NCBI GenBank assembly: GCA_043774925.1
Contig: JAYVSZ010000015.1
Span: 1 to 64,000, forward strand
DNA: 64,000 bases
Origin: JAYVSZ01 sp043774925
GTDB taxonomy: Bacteria > Pseudomonadota > Gammaproteobacteria > Burkholderiales > Methylophilaceae
Direction: 5' to 3'
A program made the position numbers and the translations under genes. Shown here one piece after another: positions 7,439 through 16,355 of the stretch. Positions within the stretch are counted from its first letter, which is position 1; every line of letters starts with the position of its first letter. Under the pieces are notes generated by a model. The model made no database searches, was not told the origin of the DNA, and saw nothing but the letters and a program-made list of their open reading frames with translations.

Positions 7439-9115
7439 TTAGTTCAGCCCTGTGATATTGCCGTGCGAGTCAATATCAATGCGACTGCTGGCAGGGGTCT
7501 TGGGTAAACCGGGCATCGTCATCATGTCGCCGCAAATCGCCACAACAAAGCCCGCACCGCGCGATAAACGCAATTCGCGCACGTGTAGCGTGTGGCCGCT
7601 GGGTGCACCACGCAATGTCGGGTCGCTAGAAAACGAATATTGCGTTTTGGCGATGCAAATGGGGAACTTACTGTAGTGCGCCTCCAGCGATTTAAGCTGA
7701 GAAGCCGCATCAGCGCTTAATTCTACGTTTTTGGCACCATACATTTTCGTCGCAATCGTTTCGATTTTTTTCAACAAGCTATCACTATCATTGTAAAGCA
7801 GCTTGAATTTGGATTTTTTTTGTTCAATTTCCGCGACGACCGCGTGTGCCAAGTCAGTCGCACCGGCGCCGCCTTCTGCCCAATGTTTGCAGATAATCGC
7901 TTGGCTACCAAGTCGCTCGACTTCCTTTTTGAGTGTAGCAACTTCCAAGTCGGTATCTTGCGTAAAATGATTAATTGCAACGATCACTTGCAAACCAAAA
8001 TTATCATGACAATTATTAATATGTCGTTTTAAATTACTGATTCCATTAATTAAATAATCTATATTTTCAACACTTAATTCTTTCAAATCTGCACCGCCGT
8101 GATACTTCAGTGCGCGAATCGTCACCACAATCACTACCACTTCTGGCTGTAGATTGGCCTTGCGACACTTAATATCGATAAATTTCTCTGCGCCCAAATC
8201 GGCGCCAAAACCTGCTTCGGTAATCACGTAATCCGCTAGTTTTAACGCCGTTTTAGTTGCCACTACCGAGTTGCAACCGTGCGCGATATTGGCAAATGGA
8301 CCGCCGTGAATAATCGCTGGCGTGTGCTCTAAAGTTTGCACCAAATTCGGCTGAAATGCATCTTTGAGCAAAGCCGCCATCGCGCCATGTGCCTCTAGCA
8401 GCCGCGCCGTTATTGGCTCTCCAGCCATGCTCTTTGCCACTTGAATTTCACCTAAGCGCGTTTTTAAATCGTCTAAATTTTCTGCCAAACAGAAAATCGC
8501 CATCACTTCCGACGCTACTGTGATGTCAAAACCAGTTTCGGTTTCATGGCGCTGCTGATGAAGCGTCGCGCGGCGCAAAGCACGGTCGTTCATATCCATG
8601 CAGCGCCGCCAAGTAATTGTTTTTAAATCAATATTGAGTGAATTTCCATGGTAAATATGATTATCCACCAGCGCCGCAAGCAAGTTATTCGCCGCCGTAA
8701 TCGCGTGGAAATCGCCCGTAAAATGTAAGTTGATATTTTCCATCGGTATCGCTTGCGCGTAACCGCCGCCCGTCGCGCCGCCTTTAATGCCAAAAACTGG
8801 CCCAAGTGAAGGTTCGCGCAGGCAAATAATGGCTTTTTTTGCTGATTTTTCTTTTTTAAATAGGTGATTCAGCGCGTCTGCAAGGCCAATCGTGGTGGTG
8901 GTTTTGCCTTCGCCTGCAGGTGTTGGGCTAATGGCGGTCACCAGCACCAATTTTCCACTAGGTTTTTTTTGAATGTTACGCAGACAGTCTGCGCTCAATT
9001 TCGCGATATGATGACCGTACGGAATAAGCGCATCCGCAGTAATGCCAAGCGTTTTGGCAACCGTTAGTATTGGTTTTAACTCTGCCGCCTGCGCAATTTC
9101 AATATCGCTGAGCAT
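7439..9115 (-). CDS. fhs: Formate--tetrahydrofolate ligase
   Basis: 558 residues, full length for the family. Catalyses ATP-dependent joining of formate to tetrahydrofolate, giving 10-formyl-THF. In methylotrophs (gene often called ftfL) this links formate oxidation with assimilation and purine synthesis. Visible signatures are the phosphate-binding loop SPTPAGEGKTTTTIGLADAL (about 64-83), REPSLGPVFGIKGGATGGGY, and DMNDRALR. The ATG at 9115 directly abuts the stop of the HerA-like gene (9116-9118), with no spacer. A short AT-rich patch around 8000-8070 does not break the frame. Confidence 0.95.
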   Translation of the reverse strand: MLSDIEIAQAAELKPILTVAKTLGITADALIPYGHHIAKLSADCLRNIQKKPSGKLVLVTAISPTPAGEGKTTTTIGLADALNHLFKKEKSAKKAIICLREPSLGPVFGIKGGATGGGYAQAIPMENINLHFTGDFHAITAANNLLAALVDNHIYHGNSLNIDLKTITWRRCMDMNDRALRRATLHQQRHETETGFDITVASEVMAIFCLAENLDDLKTRLGEIQVAKSMAGEPITARLLEAHGAMAALLKDAFQPNLVQTLEHTPAIIHGGPFANIAHGCNSVVATKTALKLADYVITEAGFGADLGAEKFIDIKCRKANLQPEVVVIVVTIRALKYHGGADLKELSVENIDYLINGISNLKRHINNCHDNFGLQVIVAINHFTQDTDLEVATLKKEVERLGSQAIICKHWAEGGAGATDLAHAVVAEIEQKKSKFKLLYNDSDSLLKKIETIATKMYGAKNVELSADAASQLKSLEAHYSKFPICIAKTQYSFSSDPTLRGAPSGHTLHVRELRLSRGAGFVVAICGDMMTMPGLPKTPASSRIDIDSHGNITGLN

Positions 9116-10579
9116 TTATTTGCGACCGCCTAAAATACTACCCAACACGCCGCGAATAATGCTACGCCCAAGCTGCGAACCGACAGCGCGCGCTGCCGAT
9201 TTGGCAGCACTTTCTAAGATTGTGTCGGAGTTTTTACTACGCCCGCCAAACATGCCGCCCCAATCAAAGCCTTTACCCTCCTCGGCTGCTGGCGCACTTT
9301 CTGCAGCACGTTTGGTGAGTATTTCGTAGGCCGATTCACGATCAATTTGTTTCTCGTAAAACCCTGCCACAATTGAGTTGGCAATGGTTACAGCGCGTTC
9401 CGCATCTGTCGCTGGGCCAATGCGGCTTTGCGGAGGCACAATAAACGTGCGCTCGACTGGTGTTGGAGTGCCCTTTTCATCTAAAAATGAAACCAGCGCC
9501 TCACCCACGCCCAACTCGGTAATCGCTGTCCTTACATCTACTTTTGGATTGGTTCTAAATGTTTCTGCGGCAGAATTTACAGCCTTTTGGTCGCGCGGTG
9601 TAAATGCACGCAAGGCATGCTGCACGCGGTTTCCCAGCTGACCAAGTACGATATCAGGAATGTCTAAAGGATTTTGACTGACGAAATAAACGCCCACGCC
9701 TTTGGAGCGAATGAGGCGAATCACTTGTTCGATCTTGCTCATCAGCACTTGCGGCGCATCGGTAAACAGCAAATGCGCTTCGTCAAAGAAAAATACCAGT
9801 TTTGGTTTTTCTAAATCGCCGACTTCAGGTAGTTTTTCAAATAAGTCTGAAAGCAAACTTAACAACAAAGTCGCATACACACGCGGCGAGTTAAACAACT
9901 TATCGGAAGCCAGAATGTTAATCACGCCGCGGCCTTGCGCGTCAGTCTGAATCAGGTCATCCAAGTTAAGTGCAGGCTCGCCAAATAACACATCGCCGCC
10001 CTCGGTTTCAATTTGCAATAATGCCCGCTGCAGCGCGCCAACACTGGCTGCCGAGATATTACCATATTGTGTTTGATACTCGGCAGAATGCTCCGCCGCG
10101 TGCTGTGACATGGCGCGTAAATCTTTCAAATCCAGCAACAACCAACCTTTGTCGTCAGCGATTTTGAAAATGGAATTAAGCACGCCACCTTGCACGTCGT
10201 TGAGATTAAGCATGCGCGCCAACAATAATGGCCCCATTTCGGCAATGGTGGTGCGTACGGGGTGACCTTTTACGCCAAATACATCCCAAAATGTGACGGG
10301 TGAAGCTTGTGGTTTGAAATCAGCTAAATTAAGCTGCGCCACGCGCGCATCTACTTTTGGGTTGCCGCCGCCCGCTTGGCTCATGCCAGACAAATCACCC
10401 TTCACATCCGCCATAAATACAGGCACACCAAGCTTGGAAAAACCTTCTGCCAAGCTTTGCAGCGTCACCGTTTTACCTGTGCCAGTCGCGCCCGCAATCA
10501 AACCGTGGCGATTCGCCATTTTGGGCAAAATAAAGCTACTAATATCGGCGTTTTTAGCGATTAAAATGGGATCTGCCAT
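9116..10579 (-). CDS. HerA-like helicase/ATPase (DUF853)
   Basis: 487 residues. P-loop ATPase of the HerA/FtsK type: Walker A GATGTGKTV at about 29-37 and Walker B KLVFFFDEAHLLF near 263-275, followed by GVGVYFVSQNPLDIPDIVLGQ. The C-terminal segment ends RSIIRGVLGSILGGRK. DUF853 proteins are widespread in proteobacteria; a role in DNA processing or membrane-associated translocation has been suggested, but no reaction is established. It is the first gene of a minus-strand group with formate-THF ligase downstream. The start has no strong ribosome site but matches the family N-terminus. Confidence 0.85.
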   Translation of the reverse strand: MADPILIAKNADISSFILPKMANRHGLIAGATGTGKTVTLQSLAEGFSKLGVPVFMADVKGDLSGMSQAGGGNPKVDARVAQLNLADFKPQASPVTFWDVFGVKGHPVRTTIAEMGPLLLARMLNLNDVQGGVLNSIFKIADDKGWLLLDLKDLRAMSQHAAEHSAEYQTQYGNISAASVGALQRALLQIETEGGDVLFGEPALNLDDLIQTDAQGRGVINILASDKLFNSPRVYATLLLSLLSDLFEKLPEVGDLEKPKLVFFFDEAHLLFTDAPQVLMSKIEQVIRLIRSKGVGVYFVSQNPLDIPDIVLGQLGNRVQHALRAFTPRDQKAVNSAAETFRTNPKVDVRTAITELGVGEALVSFLDEKGTPTPVERTFIVPPQSRIGPATDAERAVTIANSIVAGFYEKQIDRESAYEILTKRAAESAPAAEEGKGFDWGGMFGGRSKNSDTILESAAKSAARAVGSQLGRSIIRGVLGSILGGRK

Positions 10580-10609
10580 GCGAACATTACTTTCTTTTAA
10601 ATAAGATGA

Positions 10610-11143
10610 TTATATTTCACCCTTGCTGGCTTTGCTAATCATTTGAATCAGCGCGTCTTCTAGTTGCTGAGCAGCTTTCTTAGCACGCTCTGAGGGGTTT
10701 TTTATGCTTTTTAAATCATAAGTTGGGCGCGCTAAGCCTAAAAATAAATGTGATTTTTTATCGGCGCCAAGTTTCTCATATATAGCCACTCGACACGGCG
10801 CAAAAACCAAAAACTCTGGATGATCGAGAAAAATTTCTGTACCCATACTGAGATTACAAAACGAATGCACCTCTTTAACGCCTTGCGGGTCGATGCCGCG
10901 CGCTTTAATATGGTCGCCGATGGGAAAATTGGCGGGATTGACGAAATTCATGCCTTCCGACACGCTTTTTAGGCTATCTACGACGTCTTGATAGCTCACG
11001 CCGTCTTTCACTTGCACTTCATATATCGCGCTATTGGGGTTGATGCTGGTGTAGCTTGCTTGCGGGCTTTCTACGGCCACTTTATTGCTAGCACATGCGC
11101 TAAGCACAAGCAAAAAAGCAGTCGCGCGTAATAATTTAGCCAT
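10610..11143 (-). CDS. DUF302 lipoprotein
   Basis: 177 residues. The N-terminus MAKLLRATAFLLVLSACASN is a lipoprotein signal with Cys at 17. The body is a DUF302 domain: YEVQVKDGVSYQDVVDSLKSVSEG, HSFCNLSMGTEIFLDHPEFLVFAPCRVAIYEK. DUF302 proteins share a small alpha/beta fold with no settled function and often occur near redox or metal-stress genes. The C-terminal helix (NPSERAKKAAQQLEDALIQM) is charged. Lies 7 bp after cysB in the same direction and 30 bp before the HerA-like gene, so it could be read with either. Confidence 0.8.
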   Translation of the reverse strand: MAKLLRATAFLLVLSACASNKVAVESPQASYTSINPNSAIYEVQVKDGVSYQDVVDSLKSVSEGMNFVNPANFPIGDHIKARGIDPQGVKEVHSFCNLSMGTEIFLDHPEFLVFAPCRVAIYEKLGADKKSHLFLGLARPTYDLKSIKNPSERAKKAAQQLEDALIQMISKASKGEI

Positions 11144-11150
11144 TGAATTT

Positions 11151-12086
11151 TTAAATCATTGAATGTGTGATTTTAAATGCATCATCCACCGCTCTACGGT
11201 TAAATTTGGGCGAAAGCATTTCAATAAAGCCGTAAGTATAGCCGCGCATAAAGGCATCTTTGCGTACGCCCAAATAAGTGGTGCTAGCTGGGAATAAATG
11301 ACTGCAATCTAGTCGCACCAAGTGATTATCGCGCTCTTCATCAAACGCCATGTTAGCAATTAAGCCGATACCCAAACCCAAATTGACATAGGTTTTAATT
11401 ACATCCGCATCAATCGCCGTCAGCACCACATTGGGCATAACACCCGCATTGTGGAACACTTTGGAAACGATTGTGCTGCCAGTAAATGCAAAATCGTATG
11501 TAATCAGCGGGTAGCTGGCGATATGCGCCAAAGTCAGGGGCGCGGCGTCTATCAAACGGTGGCCTTTTGGCACAACCACGCAGCGATTCCACTCGTAACA
11601 CGGCAGGCACAGCAAGCGCTCATCTTGGCTAATCGCCTCGGTCGCAATGCCAATGTCCGCCTCACCGCTGGCGATTTGCGCGGTGACCTGCGAGGGGTTA
11701 CCTTGGTGAATATTGAGTTTAACGTGTGGATAAGTTTCCATAAATTGCTTTACCGCAGCGGGCAATTTGTAGCGCGCTTGCGTGTGCGTGGTGGCAATGG
11801 TGAGCGTGCCAGTTTCTACTTTACTAAACTCGTCGCCAACGCGCTTGATGTTTTGCATCTCAAGAATCACCGTGGCAGCCAGTTTGATGATGTGTTTACC
11901 AGGCTCGGTTACGCCAGTTAAACGTTTGCCATTGCGCTGAAAAATCTGCAAATTCAATTCTTCTTCAAGCAACTGAATCTGCTTGCTGACGCCAGGTTGT
12001 GAAGTGTGCAATGCCTCAGCCGCCGCAGAAATGCTCAGTCCTTGGCGCACCACCTCATGCACATATTTTAATTGGTGTAGTTTCAT
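11151..12086 (-). CDS. cysB: CysB-type LysR regulator of sulfur assimilation
   Basis: 311 residues. LysR architecture: N-terminal winged HTH (MKLHQLKYVHEVVRQGLSIS, ALHTSQPGVSKQIQLLEEEL), then the effector-binding domain with TTHTQARYKLPAAV and the CysB signature GEADIGIATEA. In enterobacteria CysB activates sulfate-reduction genes with N-acetylserine as inducer; this gene is divergent from a sulfate-assimilation block (12214-18574), which fits that role. Divergence suggests both autoregulation and activation from the shared 127-bp region. CysB and its paralogue Cbl are hard to tell apart; position favours CysB. Confidence 0.9.
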   Translation of the reverse strand: MKLHQLKYVHEVVRQGLSISAAAEALHTSQPGVSKQIQLLEEELNLQIFQRNGKRLTGVTEPGKHIIKLAATVILEMQNIKRVGDEFSKVETGTLTIATTHTQARYKLPAAVKQFMETYPHVKLNIHQGNPSQVTAQIASGEADIGIATEAISQDERLLCLPCYEWNRCVVVPKGHRLIDAAPLTLAHIASYPLITYDFAFTGSTIVSKVFHNAGVMPNVVLTAIDADVIKTYVNLGLGIGLIANMAFDEERDNHLVRLDCSHLFPASTTYLGVRKDAFMRGYTYGFIEMLSPKFNRRAVDDAFKITHSMI

Positions 12087-12213
12087 TTAGAGCCTCTTTT
12101 TGCTAATGCTTCCTTTATAACTAAACAGCATACTAAAATAACAAATAAGTATTAAATAATTATATGAGTATCTGTTATATTACGCGACTAATTTCGTTAT
12201 GTGTGGAATAAGC
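12087..12213. promoter_or_regulatory. Divergent cysB / TauE-cys regulatory region
   Basis: AT-rich 127 bp between the divergent genes. It holds several near-palindromic ATAA/TTAT segments (around 12135-12180: ATAACAAATAAG, TTAAATAATTATATG, CTGTTATATTA) of the type LysR proteins bind. No experimentally known CysB box is matched exactly; the role is inferred from position. Confidence 0.4.
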
Positions 12214-13059
12214 ATGAATTTTTATTACATTTTTGCAGGGTTTGCTGTCGGCTTGCTAGTCGGACTCACTGGCGTGGGCGGCGGCTCGCTCATGACGCCG
12301 ATTTTGCTCATATTTTTCAACGTCAAAGCGGCCGTTGCAGTGGGCACCGATTTGCTTTATGCATCGATTACCAAGTCCGCAGGTATTTTTGCGCATGGCA
12401 AGCTAGGCAATATCGATTGGCACATTGTTAAATTGCTGGCTTATGGCAGTGTGCCCGCCTCTGTTATCACTACGTTATATTTGAGGACACTCGATATTAC
12501 GTCTGACAATGCCGTGGCGGAAATCAAATTCTGGCTGGGCATCGCGCTACTGCTCACTTCGCTGTCGGTTTTGTTTCGCAATCAATTGGCCAAACTCTCC
12601 AAAACTGGGCATTGGGTTAACCCGAAATATACGCCTGCGGCAACCATTATTTTAGGACTTATTTTAGGCTTTTTAGTCACGCTCACCTCCGTGGGCGCGG
12701 GCGCGCTGGGCGTTACCGCCTTGCTGATTCTGTACCCGAAAGCACATATCACCAAAATCGTCGGCACAGATGTCGCGCATGCGGTACCTCTGACGCTGGT
12801 GGCGGGCTTGGGCCACGTCACGCTTGGCACGGTGGATTACTCACTTTTAGGCACACTACTTATCGGCTCCATTCCTGGCATTTGGATTGGTAGCCATTTA
12901 AGCTCAAAAGTTGCGGAACATTGGGTACGCACAGTGCTCGCGCTGATTTTGGTTTATGTTGGTCAGAAATTAGCATTTCCGCAGTTTAATCAATTACTTG
13001 GAATTTCATTTTTGCTATTTATAATCGCTTTAAAGCAACTTGGATTTAAAAAATCTTAA
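12214..13059 (+). CDS. TauE/SafE-type sulfite/sulfonate permease
   Basis: 281 residues from the ATG at 12214; GGAATAAGC just before it is a fair ribosome site, whereas the in-frame ATG at 12199 has none. About eight transmembrane helices in two repeats, each opening with a Gly-rich signature (GLTGVGGGSLMTPILLIFF; LTSVGAGALGVTALLILYP). TauE/SafE proteins export or import sulfite, sulfonates or organosulfur anions. Its position between cysB and cysI suggests it moves an oxyanion of sulfur during assimilation, perhaps sulfite disposal or sulfate uptake, since no sulfate ABC transporter is seen here. Confidence 0.85.
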   Translation: MNFYYIFAGFAVGLLVGLTGVGGGSLMTPILLIFFNVKAAVAVGTDLLYASITKSAGIFAHGKLGNIDWHIVKLLAYGSVPASVITTLYLRTLDITSDNAVAEIKFWLGIALLLTSLSVLFRNQLAKLSKTGHWVNPKYTPAATIILGLILGFLVTLTSVGAGALGVTALLILYPKAHITKIVGTDVAHAVPLTLVAGLGHVTLGTVDYSLLGTLLIGSIPGIWIGSHLSSKVAEHWVRTVLALILVYVGQKLAFPQFNQLLGISFLLFIIALKQLGFKKS

Positions 13060-13115
13060 GCGAATACAGTCATTTTGCATTAAAATAGCGGGCTAACTTT
13101 AATTAGCAAAGCACC

Positions 13116-14780
13116 ATGTATAAATACGATGAAATAGATCAAACCTTAGTAAATGAGCGCGTTGCGCAATACCGCGACCAAACACGCCGTTACTTGGCCA
13201 AAGAGCTTAGCGAAGACGAATTTCGTCCGCTACGCCTGCAAAACGGCTTGTATATTCAGCGTCACGCGCCCATGCTGCGTATTGCCGTGCCTTACGGCAT
13301 GTTATCTAGCAAACAGTTGCACAAATTAGCAGATATTGCCACTAAGTACGACAAAGGCTACGGCCATTTTAGTACACGCCAAAACTTGCAACTCAATTGG
13401 CCGAAACTGGAAGAAGTGCCTGATATTTTGGCGGAACTCGCCACCGTGGAAATGCACGCCATTCAAACTAGCGGTAACTGCATACGCAACATTACTACCG
13501 ACCAATTTGCTGGCATTGCGCCAGATGAAATTATTGATCCACGCGCCATGGCGGAGATTTTGCGCCAATGGAGCACGTTCCATCCAGAGTTCGCGCTGTT
13601 ACCGCGCAAATTCAAAATCGCCGTCTCTGGCACCAAAGAAGACCGCGCCGTGGTGCAAATGCACGATATTGGCATGGAATTTTATCCTGATGCGCAAGGC
13701 AAAACAGCCATCAAAGTATGGGTAGGCGGCGGGCTGGGACGCACGCCAATACTAGGTGTGGTGATTCGCGAGCATTTGGAATGGCAACACGCACTTACCT
13801 ATTGCGAGGCGATTATTCGCGTGTATAACTTGCATGGTCGCCGCGATAATATTTACAAAGCACGCATCAAAATTTTGGTGAAAGCGTTGGGCATTGAAGA
13901 ATTTAAAAAACAAGTAGAGGCCGAATGGGCAAACTTGAAAGACGCGCCAAATACCATTACAGAAGTCGAGTTAAATCGTGTAGCCAAGCATTTTGATGTA
14001 ATGCCTTATGCCCTACTGCCCAATAACGACGCGGGTTTCGACGCGGCGATTGCCAGCAACCCCGCTTTTTCGGCTTGGGTAAAACGTTGCGTGCATGCAC
14101 ATAAACAGCCTGGCTATCGCGCCGTCACCTTATCCTTAAAACCACACGGCAAAGCGCCTGGCGACGCGACGAGTGAGCAAATGCACGTAGTTGCGGACTT
14201 GGCAGAACAATACAGTTTTGGCGAATTGCGCGTTTCGCATGAGCAAAATTTAATTCTCGCCGATGTCAAACTGAGTGACTTATTTGCGCTGTGGCAAAAA
14301 GCCCGTGCAAATGGCTTGGCAACGCCGAATATTGGCCTTCTTACCGATATTATTTGCTGCCCGGGCGGCGATTTCTGTTCATTGGCAAACGCAAAAAGCA
14401 TCCCGATTGCCGAAGCCATTCAAATGCAATTCGACAACCTCGATTATTTACACGACATCGGCGACATCGAAATCAATATTTCTGGCTGCATGAACGCCTG
14501 CGGTCATCACCATGTGGGCCATATTGGCATTTTGGGCGTGGATAAAGACAGTGAAGAATGGTATCAAGTCTCGCTAGGCGGCAAGCAAGGCAACGATGCC
14601 AGCATCGGCAGCGTGATTGGCCGCTCGTTCGCAGCAGATGAAATGCCGGGCGTGGTGCAAAAATTGATTGATGTGTACGTGAAAGAACGCACGCCTGAAG
14701 AGCGCTTTATCGACACCGTGCGCCGCTTAGGCTTAGAGCCGTTCAAAACCAACGTTTATGCGGCAAAGGAAGTAGCATGA
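13116..14780 (+). CDS. cysI: Assimilatory sulfite reductase hemoprotein (nitrite/sulfite reductase family)
   Basis: 554 residues. Two ferredoxin-like half domains and two siroheme/[4Fe-4S] domains. The cluster ligands are in CCPGGDFCSLANAKS and SGCMNACGHHHVGHIG near the C-terminus. TSGNCIRNITTDQFAG matches the substrate side of the active site. It reduces sulfite to sulfide with six electrons. No cysJ flavoprotein is present in the window, so electrons may come from ferredoxin or an unlinked reductase. It overlaps the DUF934 gene by 4 nt (ATGA). Neighbours (APS reductase, ATP sulfurylase) favour sulfite rather than nitrite as substrate. Confidence 0.92.
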   Translation: MYKYDEIDQTLVNERVAQYRDQTRRYLAKELSEDEFRPLRLQNGLYIQRHAPMLRIAVPYGMLSSKQLHKLADIATKYDKGYGHFSTRQNLQLNWPKLEEVPDILAELATVEMHAIQTSGNCIRNITTDQFAGIAPDEIIDPRAMAEILRQWSTFHPEFALLPRKFKIAVSGTKEDRAVVQMHDIGMEFYPDAQGKTAIKVWVGGGLGRTPILGVVIREHLEWQHALTYCEAIIRVYNLHGRRDNIYKARIKILVKALGIEEFKKQVEAEWANLKDAPNTITEVELNRVAKHFDVMPYALLPNNDAGFDAAIASNPAFSAWVKRCVHAHKQPGYRAVTLSLKPHGKAPGDATSEQMHVVADLAEQYSFGELRVSHEQNLILADVKLSDLFALWQKARANGLATPNIGLLTDIICCPGGDFCSLANAKSIPIAEAIQMQFDNLDYLHDIGDIEINISGCMNACGHHHVGHIGILGVDKDSEEWYQVSLGGKQGNDASIGSVIGRSFAADEMPGVVQKLIDVYVKERTPEERFIDTVRRLGLEPFKTNVYAAKEVA

Positions 14781-15394
14781 GCAACTTAATTCAACTCAAA
14801 AACGGCGTTGCTTCAATCGTTGACGATACTTGGACGATTGTGCCACTGCCCGCCAGCCTAGTGGAAGAGCGCAAACAAGCAGGCAAGGTGGTCCTGTTTA
14901 AACTCACTGGTGAAAAAACTGTCACGGATGAACAAATCGCTAACACCGAGATTACCGCAGTCGGCAATATTATTGTGCCTTTAAGCGTATTTATCGCAAG
15001 AAGGAATGAGCTTGAGAGCCGCATGGCTGCTAGTGAATTGGGCATCTGGCTGGCGACGCATGAAGTGCTGGAAGACTTAATTCACGCGGTTGACGACATC
15101 AACAAATTACCGATGATCGCCGTGTTTGTAGAACGTTTCGCCGATGGCCGTATTTTCTCGCTCGGCACGCTTTTGCGCACGCGTTACGGCTTTAAAAACG
15201 AGCTGCGCGCCTTTGGCGACGTACTTAGAGATCAACTGTTTTTTCTTAAACGCGCTGGCTTTAGCAGTTTTCAAATCCGTGCAAATCGCAGCGCAGAAGA
15301 CGCAATTGCCAGCTTAAACGACTTCACTGCGCCCTACCAAGGCGCTGTTGACGAGCCGCGCCCCGTGTTTGCGCGCTACAACCGAGGCGCATAA
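14777..15394 (+). CDS. DUF934 protein of the sulfite reductase operon
   Basis: 205 residues. DUF934 is regularly found directly after cysI in beta- and alphaproteobacteria and is thought to assist sulfite reduction, perhaps in electron delivery or assembly; its biochemistry is not settled. Visible features are IVPLSVFIARRNELESR, AVFVERFADGRIFSLGTLLRTRYGF (broken here for length) and RAFGDVLRDQLFFLKRAGFSSF, the most conserved block. No Cys cluster or cofactor motif is seen. Overlap with cysI and a 3-bp gap to cysH show tight cotranslation. Confidence 0.88.
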   Translation: MSNLIQLKNGVASIVDDTWTIVPLPASLVEERKQAGKVVLFKLTGEKTVTDEQIANTEITAVGNIIVPLSVFIARRNELESRMAASELGIWLATHEVLEDLIHAVDDINKLPMIAVFVERFADGRIFSLGTLLRTRYGFKNELRAFGDVLRDQLFFLKRAGFSSFQIRANRSAEDAIASLNDFTAPYQGAVDEPRPVFARYNRGA

Positions 15395-15397
15395 ATA

Positions 15398-16168
15398 ATG
15401 TCTGGTGAAGTCAGTTTTTTGAAGCCAAGCGCAAGCAGCGTTACCATCAACTCGGCAACCAATCCGACGTTGACGGATGCGCTGAAAGCCAGCGTGCAAG
15501 CCAAGACTGGCGCGGTGCTGGCTGTGCTAAAAAATGCCGAGAAAACCTTCCGGCCCATGACGTTTGCCAATAGTTTTGGTGCAGAAGACATGGTGCTGAC
15601 CGACATTATTTTAAAAAATAAGCTCAATATCGAGGTGTTTTCACTGGATACTGGCCGCCTACCAACTGAAACTTACGATTTAATTGGCGAAACCGAAAAG
15701 CATTACAACACCAAGTTGCGTGTGTATTTTCCGCAAGCGAATACCGTTGAGTTTTATGTTAAAAATCATGGTATTAACGCATTTTATGAAAGTGTTGAAT
15801 TAAGAAAAAGTTGCTGCCACATGCGCAAGGTCGAGCCGCTACAACGTGCTTTAAGCGGCAAAAAGGCTTGGGTAACGGGCATGCGCGCCGAGCAAGCCAC
15901 AACGCGTGCCAATTTGCCTGTGCAAGAATATGATGAAGGCAACAAATTAGAGAAATTTAACCCACTTAGCGATTGGACAGAGCAAGAAGTTTGGGCGTAT
16001 ATCCGCATGTTTGGCGTGCCATACAACGCACTACACGACCAGTTCTATCCGAGCATCGGCTGCGCGCCATGTACGCGCGCCATCGCCTTGGGCGAAGATG
16101 TGCGCGCTGGTAGATGGTGGTGGGAAGACGCGAACAGCAAAGAATGCGGACTTCACGTTAAAAACTAA
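15398..16168 (+). CDS. cysH: Adenylyl-sulfate (APS) reductase, [4Fe-4S] type
   Basis: 256 residues. PAPS/APS reductase fold with the substrate loop NSFGAEDMVLTD and SLDTGRLP. Two Cys pairs are present: CC at 139-140 and CAPC at 222-225, which coordinate the [4Fe-4S] cluster found in APS-using enzymes and absent from E. coli-type PAPS reductases. The catalytic Cys lies in KECGLH (C250) near the C-terminus. Electrons come from thioredoxin. APS specificity fits the absence of a cysC (APS kinase) gene or domain in this block. Product sulfite goes to CysI encoded upstream. Confidence 0.93.
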   Translation: MSGEVSFLKPSASSVTINSATNPTLTDALKASVQAKTGAVLAVLKNAEKTFRPMTFANSFGAEDMVLTDIILKNKLNIEVFSLDTGRLPTETYDLIGETEKHYNTKLRVYFPQANTVEFYVKNHGINAFYESVELRKSCCHMRKVEPLQRALSGKKAWVTGMRAEQATTRANLPVQEYDEGNKLEKFNPLSDWTEQEVWAYIRMFGVPYNALHDQFYPSIGCAPCTRAIALGEDVRAGRWWWEDANSKECGLHVKN

Positions 16169-16169
16169 A

Positions 16170-16340
16170 TTAACCGCCGATAAACGCAGATTAACGCAGA
16201 TAAAAACGGATTTTTACAACAACTTTTAAATATATAACATTAATATTTTGACTAAGACTACAGCGAACCGCTTAAAACAAACAAATATGAACAACGAAAT
16301 ATGAATTTATCGGCTTCCATCTGCGTTTATCGGCGGTTAA
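16170..16340. mobile_element. MITE-like element with 22-bp perfect terminal inverted repeats
   Basis: The ends are exact inverse complements over 22 bp (16170-16191, opening TTAACCGCCGATAAACG; 16319-16340, closing CGGCGGTTAA). The 127-bp interior is AT-rich and has no ORF. It fills nearly all of the cysH-cysD gap. A diverged copy of the left end plus the next 18 bp lies at 56401-56438. No clear target duplication is visible. It may instead be a large intercistronic hairpin affecting mRNA stability. Confidence 0.65.
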
Positions 16341-16355
16341 AATGATTTTAACAAT

